NCBI GenBank assembly: GCA_022747635.1
Contig: JAKTNV010000009.1
Location: forward strand, 28,807,622 to 28,871,621
From: Hetaerina americana
Lineage: Eukaryota; Arthropoda; Insecta; Odonata; Calopterygidae
Length of the DNA: 64,000 nt
Reading direction: 5' to 3'
Part shown: one piece after another, positions 56,211 through 64,000 of the stretch
Position numbering within the stretch: the first letter of the stretch is position 1
Layout of the letters: each line of letters begins with the position of its first letter
Notes under the pieces: model-generated
Database searches by the model: none
Told to the model about the DNA's origin: nothing
Seen by the model: only the letters and a program-made list of their open reading frames with translations
Translations under genes and position numbers: made by a program

Positions 56211-59189
56211 AAGGATATTTTTAGCCACGTCAGTTAGAAATTGGGTATAAAAGTGTAGTACTTGGATCCGTCCTAGTCTTCCCTGAACCAATAGATCACT
56301 GCTAACATTATCATGTTCCATTCCATTCGTTTCAGGTTTGTTCTGAATACATATGTCTGTGAGTGTCCTAATTTGATTGATTATCTTATGCTTTATCATG
56401 CACATCCGAATAAGTCAGTTCCTTACCTACACTTCCCCTAAACCCCAGTCCATCCAATGTTTCTCTTACCTTTTCTGTGGCGTAATGGCACTAGATCACG
56501 AACGATAACCGACAGCTCAATCTCATCCCCTTAGCTGAAACGTTTTATTCCTCTTCCCCCCTATCGACCTAAATTATGCAGTCTGATTGATGTAGGAGCT
56601 TGGAATAAAGCTCCTGATCCTCCATTCTACTCATATACTCTGCAATGTTTCCATTATCTTTGTCCTTTCTTCTCTGTCGAAAACCTCAATGCTCGGAAAC
56701 AAAGATATCCCGGTGGCGTTCCACATTCCTTTCTAAAAATGTTATCATAACTTTTGTGCTGGCACGCTTTCTTATTCCTTTCGTGCATTTAAACCGTTAT
56801 TTACTTCAGGAGGTACGATCCAGTCAGCACAAGTTAATGCCCCACCTTTTTTCATGAATTCATTACAAGGAATGAAAACAATGTAACACCCATTCATGCG
56901 TGTTTCGTAAATAGATATGTGCATATACGGTTTTAAGCACTCTTGAGGTTTAATTAAATTTGAAAGTGTGCCCTAAAATTTATCTTTAACTAGATTTTAG
57001 GCGCCAATATTTCGAAATTTGCAATTTAGACTATTTTTTCCACAAATCAATTGAAATTGTTAAATCAAAGGCACAGAGTCAATGTTATGTCAACACTGTT
57101 GCAACTCTAATATAATTGCACGCATGATATCAATTTTTAGTTTAACGGCCTGTATTTCTGCATCATTAATGAATGAATATTCTCATGGGTGTCATCCACT
57201 GCCTTAAGAGCACGCTCAAAACTTTTGATTTTCCATGTCGATTTTTACTAACAAAACTAACATACTATGACCCTGTTTTATCATCCTCCCTTGATAGAGA
57301 GAGACTCTTTGCACTCTAAATGCTTTGAAAAAAAAGAGAAAATTTTATAAAATTGCAAGTACTTGGTGTTTGAATGTAAATGTCTTAAGTTTTGATTTTC
57401 TCTGTTCCCCAATCTTTTATTGATAATTCTGGGCACTTTGTACTTTTAAAGCATGTAAAATAATGGAATTATACTCTTAACAAGTTATTTCTCTCTTATT
57501 TGTACCGGATATAGGTACAAATTGTCTTGAGGTAACTGGTGGAAACTGCTTCCATGTAAATTTTTGTAAATGAAAAGGAAATTATCTAATCTTTTATTTT
57601 TAATTAAAACCTTGGTTACTTACTTGGGGATACTATCTCTTCTAACTACGTTCTTCATTTTAATCTTCTAAGTTGCTATCTCCAAATAAATATCAGGTGT
57701 TCCTGGATCCAAGCTGTCGTCGTCGTGACGTCTTTTTCTCAACCTTTATCTTGTTGTTAGTGCAATGACCTAATATTTTTACTGTTTATCATTCGTGCCT
57801 TCTATCCACCTTCCTGGGTCTCATTAGGAACGATTAATAGGTGTCTTTGCATTGTCTTTTAAGAAAGTTGATGTTTGAAGAACACGGCTATTACCGTCAA
57901 GTTGACCGTATATATAGTTTTCTTATCGGTTTAATTTGGTATCAGTTTTTATTTTTTACCTCCCGCCTGACAATCCTCTCGCCCTCTTGCTTTGCGTGTT
58001 TACTTTAGGCCCCTCTGGAATTATTCTGCACAAAAGCAAATATCTTTCCATAACGATTCCTTCGATTTAATCGCCTCCGATTATTTTTCTAAATTATTTA
58101 ATTCTATATTCATTCTTGAAACCATCTCAAACTTCATCTTCGTCCACTACTGTCTATTTTACATTTTCTTTAACGTGTTCCCCAATGATCAGTAGGTTCC
58201 TCAATTGTTTGAGCGTGTGCTGTTCCTATTGTTTCCTCGTCAGCTTTTGCTAAACTTGCCCTTGGATATTCGCACTGTTGTTTTGCTGCTTAGCCCGTTA
58301 TTCACTAGAAAATTACTAATTATATTCTCGTCTTTCTTCCTTTCCTTTTTCATCGAAACTTCTACTCTCAGCTTTCCCATTTTCAATTATTTCTTTAGAA
58401 TTTCAGTCTACATATAATGACCACTTAATTGTGATGCGAGTCTTTACCTATCTCCGAAATTGGTAATTGAAATATTAAAATGTCCTCCAAGTTGAAATTG
58501 AGGAGTCATGCAACGGAAGAAAGAGAAAGGACTATGGTGTTTGGTTGCTGTCGCGCAGGTACATTTCACTGGTTGAGAGAGTCACCGGCGTTCCGATCGG
58601 TATTTGCCGTATAGAAAAACATGGATGTCAAGCAAAAATCAACGTGTAATCCTTCGTAGGAAATAAAAGGGTCACGTTATGTAGGTGTGAGTGAAAGCAC
58701 AGGAAGTCGTATTCACGACCCATACGAGTATTCAGAACTGTAAAAACTTGGGCAAAAATAGTTGATGTCGTTTGATTGCCACATAATTTTTGATTGATTG
58801 ATGTCAAGTAACCTGTCAATATTGACAAATTGAGTTTTTGGATCAGGAAAAGAAGCTTCAAGTTTGCAAACCTGATTTTTATATTGTATAAAGCGCGTAA
58901 AAATTGATCTGAGGTTTTTTATATTCGGTAGTACCTGCTGTAGAATGTAAATTGGTGCCAAAAAGTAACATTTTATTGGGATCCAAATAAAAAAGATATA
59001 TATTTTATTATACTACGATCGTGATTACCAGCTGGAAAACGGTATTAATAGTGATCATACATTATTTTTTCGCATTATTTCTTTGCAAAAATTAATTTTA
59101 TGTAATATTATTAGCTCAAAGTGAAATGTAAATGTGGTACAGGTTTCATAAATTTGATTCCAGTATCGAGTCAGGGCAGCCATTGGAAT
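56211..59189. other. Unassigned stretch
   Basis: Pyrimidine-rich patches at 56,400-56,700 and 57,960-58,420 have no LINE motif I can name. The remainder is AT-rich. Confidence 0.35.
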
Positions 59190-59960
59190 TCGAGACAAGT
59201 TTGGTACGCTTGCGGCAACGGTGGAGGTAAGACACGACACTGCGGTGAAATTTTGCTTCCACCTAAACAAGACTTTGGTCGAGGCCTATGTTATGCTAAA
59301 GGAGATTTATGAAAAATCTCTCCTTCCCTACAGTGCAGCTAAATTTTATTTAAAATGTATGAGAGTGGTAGACAAATAATTTTAATAGAAGGTGCAACCC
59401 GAATTCCTGGTTCTGCTCTCACTGAAGTAAGAATGAACACCGCTGGTGCTATTTTGAGATCAGATCGTCATCTGACGTTAAATGTACTGTCATAAGTGTT
59501 GAAAAATTCATTAGGAGCCCCACGCACGCGATTGGTGCTGCAACTACCTAGTATACTCAAACAACAGGACGTCCACGTGCGGGCGCGTTCGCAGTTGATG
59601 CTACAGGGAGATGAAGAGTTTCTTACGAAGTTTATCACTTGGCCACTTCCTTTTTAACATGAGACCAAACAGCAAATATCTGTATCGAAATCATCAATTA
59701 CCAAAAAAAGCCAAAACTTTGGCTGGGAAAGTTACGGTCACGTCATTTTCAATATTCAGGGAATTGTTTAGCAAAATCTATTGCACCAGAACACACAACC
59801 ATAAATGGAGCATACTCTAGGGTTTTATTGAAAATGCCCCAATGTCACATCGACCCCCAAAGGGCACATTTCTTAACAACAGGCAGGATGCTACATCTCG
59901 TTAATGCACGTCCGCAAATACTTTTGCTGAATATCTTGCGAAAATCACCGTAAAGTGTGT
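59190..59960 (+). pseudogene. Third mariner-family transposase relic, highly decayed
   Basis: The plus strand, across several frames, reads AVKFCFHLNKTLVEAYVMLK then EIYEKSLL, parallel to the I-K-F-C-L-G-K-T-A-E-ML-VYGD-LS start of mariner transposases. Then NTAGAILRSDRHLTLN (V-DRRLT region), LMLQGDEEFLTKFIT, HETKQQ, GWESYGHVIFNIQGIV (the G-K-V-M-V-F-W-D-G segment), and an ending that may match H-D-N-A-R-P-H. The G-D-E-W catalytic block is not recognisable. Stops and frameshifts are throughout. No inverted repeats were identified. This is an old, fuller-length but dead copy, distinct from elements 1 and 2. Confidence 0.55.
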
Positions 59961-61709
59961 TCTTCCTCCTCTCTATCCCTAACTCTACCTGATCTTTTCA
60001 TGTTTTTCAGTGTGAAGAAACACCTTTAAGGAAAGTATTTATCATCGTCAGAAACGGGTGTAACTAGGCTGAAACAGTCGCAACGACTGGTGTAATACTG
60101 GAATCAAATTATTGAAATATATATACCACATATATTGAACATTAAGGTAACAATGTAGCGTGAAATAAAATTTTCGCGCTACAAGTTATGCCAAGAAAAA
60201 AATATGGTCACAACCCATATTTATTAAATACCCTTTGTATGAAAGCATTTATGAACGTATATAAATACACAACAGCTTTTGAATAAAAACTAAAATCTCC
60301 TGCTTTTTGAAGTATAATTCACGAGTAAAGTTGCTGAACTTAGGTAGGAGACTTGACATTTCGAGAAATTTCGTCAGAAAGTTTGGAATGGCGTAGGCAT
60401 TTGACACGAAATTTGCATAGGCATGCGTTAGGTGCAACGGTGAGTAGTTCATGCTGCCAAACCAGACTCAAAGGTATCTTATTTTCGTCACTCTGTAAGA
60501 AGTGTAAAATCTAATATAAGTTTTATTTAATATTCCCTAATGCATAAAGTACAAAAGGATAATTAATTTGGAAGTTATGACTCACCATTCTACATTTTTC
60601 ACTAACCATTGAGTGTGTGTGCTTTCGCTAGCTGCAGAAAGCAGGTGTTTCAGAAGGGGCTAAAAAGTCAAATAGGAAAACTTCACAGGCTCGAAGAAAC
60701 CTACTATTTAGAATACACAGGCTTAGAGTGTTTTTTAAAAATTTTTTCTTGTCATTTGAAAACGGATTATTATTTTCCAAAAAATATGAATAAATCAAAT
60801 TTAATATGTTAGATGCATGAATCTTTGGTATTCTGTAAAAAAACCGGACTCTTACGATAGAAATTTAGAGGTTTTGTATTCAGATTGCGTAGAGACACTG
60901 AAAAGGACAATGGACGGCAGTAAATTATAAATGTTTGCATCCAATTACTCGAAATTTTGGTGAGGTGAAATGTATATTTTGTATCCAAATACTACCGTAA
61001 TATAATATATAAGATCCCGAATACTCGTAAGTGATATGGTATCAAAAATTAATTATATAAAAAATAAATACGTAGTGTGCGGAAAAGGAAAGCCGAAGGG
61101 AGATTTTTTTACAAGAAGAGAAAACTAAAACAAGTGAATTCTTTCACCAAATCGGAAGCAGAGGAGATAATAGAACTCGGGCGGGGATCAGATTCAGGAT
61201 GAGCTAAATCTAAGGAGGTGTTTGTGACCTGGAGAACGAAACTATTCTGTTACATGCGAGACTTGTATGTACACGATACATGTAGCATTCATGAAGTACC
61301 CAGAGGGTCTGAGATGCTTTCAGTTGGAAAAGAAGACCAAAGAAGAATTTGAGCCTTCTAAACCTCGTTTTACAGGTTTTTGTCGAAGTTCGAATGAACA
61401 ATTAAATTTAGAATAGTATATGGAATATCGGCGGAGCAAATCGCCATATGAAACCTTATCCGGGGAAGAAAGAGCAAATGGACTGGCTGTGCCTCGAGAT
61501 GCAATGGGTTTCCAGGGTAAAAGGAAAATTAAATGAAGAGATCTCAGGAGGAAACAAAGAAAATATCTCCAATTCAGAGGGCCATAGGGTATTCGCTTGA
61601 GAGAAAGGAAATTAAAAAAATACATTTTCTCGCTTTAATTTATCCAACGTGGGTCAATTACTTTTTCAAAGTAAAGAATGACGTGCGGCGGAAGAGATGC
61701 CAAAACAGT
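59961..61709. other. Unassigned AT-rich stretch
   Basis: Nothing recognised. 61,430-61,710 may be the upstream part of the repeat that ends at 61.75 kb but has no identified motif. Confidence 0.35.
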
Positions 61710-61710
61710 A

Positions 61711-61750
61711 GAACCTGATGATGATGCGCAGCATCGAAACCATGGTCGTG
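61711..61750 (+). ncRNA. Hammerhead-like ribozyme motif (best core match)
   Basis: CTGATGA (61,715-61,721), one T, stem GATGC/GCATC with loop GCA (61,723-61,735), GAAA (61,736-61,739), stem III ACC/GGT around AT, and cleavage-position C at 61,747. Stem I can start with C-G and A-U pairs. All core positions match the hammerhead consensus except the unpaired base before stem II. The sequence after it, gtgatatatttaattctttc, recalls the tail of the 47.7 kb foldback. Confidence 0.5.
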
Positions 61751-62812
61751 ATATATTTAATTCTTTCGGTGGAAATGTTAAGTTTCTTTTTACCCTCATA
61801 AAAACAATAGAACATTATTATTATTCAATAGGCAAGTGAGAAGGGCTGTAATCAAACAATCTCTGGATTGAAGGATGATTTAATTTGATGATGATTCAAT
61901 CAAGACAGTTTCACAGTTTTACGTTCTATTCGAGACATGGTGGGCCAATATTAAATTGCTTTCCACGTGAAAGCAACGTCATAAATATCTACATAAGTAA
62001 AAACTCGGGGAATGGAACGATTTTACTCAGTAATGGAAGCTCATTCTATGAACCATGGCAATAAACAGCTGTACTTGTACTCCCAAGGACTAAATAAAGA
62101 GACACCAATCATCCTTAAACCCCAGGGATAAGTTATATTTTTAAAAGCAGGGATCATTTCCGTGAGTGCATGGGATTGTAATATGGAATGTATTTTGATT
62201 ATGCAGATGGTTATAATTAGTTTGAAATTCAAAAGGAAAAAGTTGAAAGACTTATAAAACGCTAAACATGTATATTCTCTGCCATCGAATCAGTGGATTA
62301 TGAGTAACACAACGGCCGTAGTAATGTTTTTAAAACACTACAAATCGTAAGTTTGCACTGCCACGTAAACCCATTGAGAATGACCCAACACTTACGTGAC
62401 GATTGGACACCCACGGCCTGGTTGTGAGTAGACTCCCCATGACTTTCGGGTAGATCTGTGAGTGAGCTACGTAACCATTCGTTGGGGACTGAAAACGCTC
62501 CATTCTACTTCTTCAAACGCAAGGGATTCATCGCGCGGAAGGGGCGAAATTAATTAATTAACGTTTATGACAAATTACTCCGTCCACCATCCACGTTAAT
62601 GGCCCGTAACTATTTCCTTTCCTTTGTTGTTGGAACTGCAAGGCCGGGTAAAGTGCAATTTCTTACCCTACAGCGTTTCTCGACTTTTCCGTCTCTCCTC
62701 TTCCCTTCTCTCTCTGGCCCTCTTGCCTCCCCATTAATCCACATGGCTTCTCATCTCTCTCTCTTCTCCCAATCGGTATGCATAGATGCATATAAGATAA
62801 ATATATGCACAC

Positions 62813-62814
<2 letters not shown>
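61751..62814. other. Unassigned stretch
   Basis: AT-rich to ~62,500, with a homeodomain-like attaattaattaacg at 62,550, then pyrimidine-rich. No gene recognised. Confidence 0.35.
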
Positions 62815-62878
<64 letters not shown>

Positions 62879-62880
62879 TT
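62815..62880. repeat. (TA)n then (CA)n microsatellite
   Basis: About 28 TA units to 62,869 followed by acacacaca. Confidence 0.95.
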
Positions 62881-64000
62881 TCAGGTGTGTGTACACATCT
62901 ATATATAAGTACATAAACACGCACGTGTGTGTATTTGTACCCTCCTCTACCTCTTCTCAACCCATCCCCCACCGACTTTCTTTCTCCCCTCACTCCTCCC
63001 TTCTTTACGTATCCGCAGTATTCTCTCCTCCATTGGATCCTCGACCCATTCAGCGACTTGACTCGCAGATTATTTTAATAAATCGTCCTCCATAAGGTTC
63101 ATAAATCAAACCAGCCGTGAGTACAAGGCGGAGAATGCATCCCCATCTCTTTCCATTCCCTCCACCCGGCCTTCTCCCCCCTTACCTCCTCCCACTACTA
63201 CTTAACGTATCTTGACTCTCCCCACCCATCCACCCATTCCCTCCCCTTTCTCCTTGCCCTCCCTCGCAACTTTCCCCTCTTCTCTCTCTCTCCCCCCACC
63301 AACTCCGGAGAGCCCCGTGTATCTGCTTGCGTGTTATTGTGTCGCCAGCATTTTTATTGCCGTCCCGCGGCTATTGTTGCTCGACGACGCCCTCCCCGCA
63401 TTGTTAGTCGGGACTAATAATCGTGGGTATCCAGGGGGAGAGGCGGCGAGAGGGTGCGGGGATGGAGGAGTGGGGTAGGTTTCGCCTTGATGCCCGTGGG
63501 TGTGTTCGGGCGGGAGTTGGGGGACCAGGGACTTTTCGAGGAGCGAGGGGGAGGGGTGAGTTAGCGGGGGGGGGTGTGGAGCGAATATTCCAGGGGATGG
63601 GATATCTGAGGTGCGTAGGATTAGGGGGTAAGACTCGGGAGGTTTGCGGGGGGTGGGTTGGGGGTTAGGGGTTACATCCCTCGCACGTTATTTTCCTACG
63701 GCCACGGATCCTGTAAGAACACATTACTTTTGAACTCTTTGTGTCTCCGTGTTGATAAAAAGGAGTCTTGTTTTATTGCCCGTAGTCGCTCAATTCATCA
63801 AATAGTTTTTCTAATGCGTGTCACAGTCCTTATGCAAATGCGGAGGGAGACTTCAAATGGATTAATCGGCATGCACCAAGTCCATTTGTCTCCGAAAAAA
63901 ATATTCTTCTGTCACTTATGACCTCAAATCAAACCATGTTCATTTATCCATAAATAGACTGTTGTATAATTCACGACCGGCATTGAATATATGAATACAT
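62881..64000. other. Pyrimidine-rich then G-rich block, no gene
   Basis: C/T-rich to ~63,330, a CpG-containing centre (gtcccgcggctattgttgct), then strongly G-rich to 63,670. The polarity switch resembles the other GC-rich blocks. Open frames are compositional. The final 300 bases are AT-rich. Confidence 0.3.

Noticed and set aside
62663..63095. Open frames with Tyr/Ile repeats
   Set aside because: Same artefact of a (TA)n array.
1..64000. CRISPR arrays, operons, prophage
   Set aside because: No regularly spaced repeats, no ribosome-binding-site gene packing; sequence character is animal.

Overview
The window looks like transposon-rich, AT-rich animal DNA, most likely from an arthropod and probably an insect. 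The reasons are two mariner-family DNA transposons with TA target duplications and a third decayed one, a Penelope-like element with a GIY-YIG domain, many decayed non-LTR retrotransposon (LINE) ends, tRNA-headed SINEs, long (TA)n arrays, and no bacterial-style gene packing. I found no convincing host protein-coding exon, rRNA gene or functional tRNA gene. The window is probably intergenic or intronic. The species cannot be named from sequence alone.

Layout. Positions 1-12,100 hold two copies of a ~310 bp SINE (called SINE-A here), a third at 11.8 kb, and LINE 3'-coding relics at 2.0, 5.9, 8.3 and 9.8 kb. Positions 12.4-19.3 kb alternate purine-skewed GC-rich blocks with (TA)n arrays, LINE tails (13.4, 16.7, 17.4 kb), a short foldback (13.7 kb) and a tRNA-like repeat (14.3 kb). 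Positions 20-33 kb hold further LINE relics (21.5, 24.5, 25.7, 32.5 kb), SINE-A copies (21.8, 26.8, 31.7 kb) and another GC-rich block (30.3-31.2 kb).

The most informative part is 34.6-36.5 kb. An older LINE copy is split by a ~1.15 kb Penelope-like insertion flanked by a 14-bp direct repeat. The insertion carries an inverted copy of its own 3' end at its left side and a hammerhead-like motif near its right end. Related motifs (CYGAYRA, one base, stem, GAAA) occur in two short, nearly loopless foldbacks (40.0 and 47.7 kb) and as a single copy at 61.73 kb. Together they suggest a family of ribozyme-bearing retroelement ends that often sit head to head.

Positions 39.0-39.2 kb hold a TATA/initiator pair followed by a short hairpin. 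Positions 41-47 kb contain mixed GC-rich, motif-dense DNA that could be regulatory. At 53.6-55.9 kb two unrelated mariner derivatives, both internally deleted, lie about 540 bp apart. A third, badly decayed mariner transposase lies at 59.2-59.9 kb. The remainder is AT-rich DNA in which I recognise nothing. Almost every protein-like signal in the window belongs to a broken mobile element.
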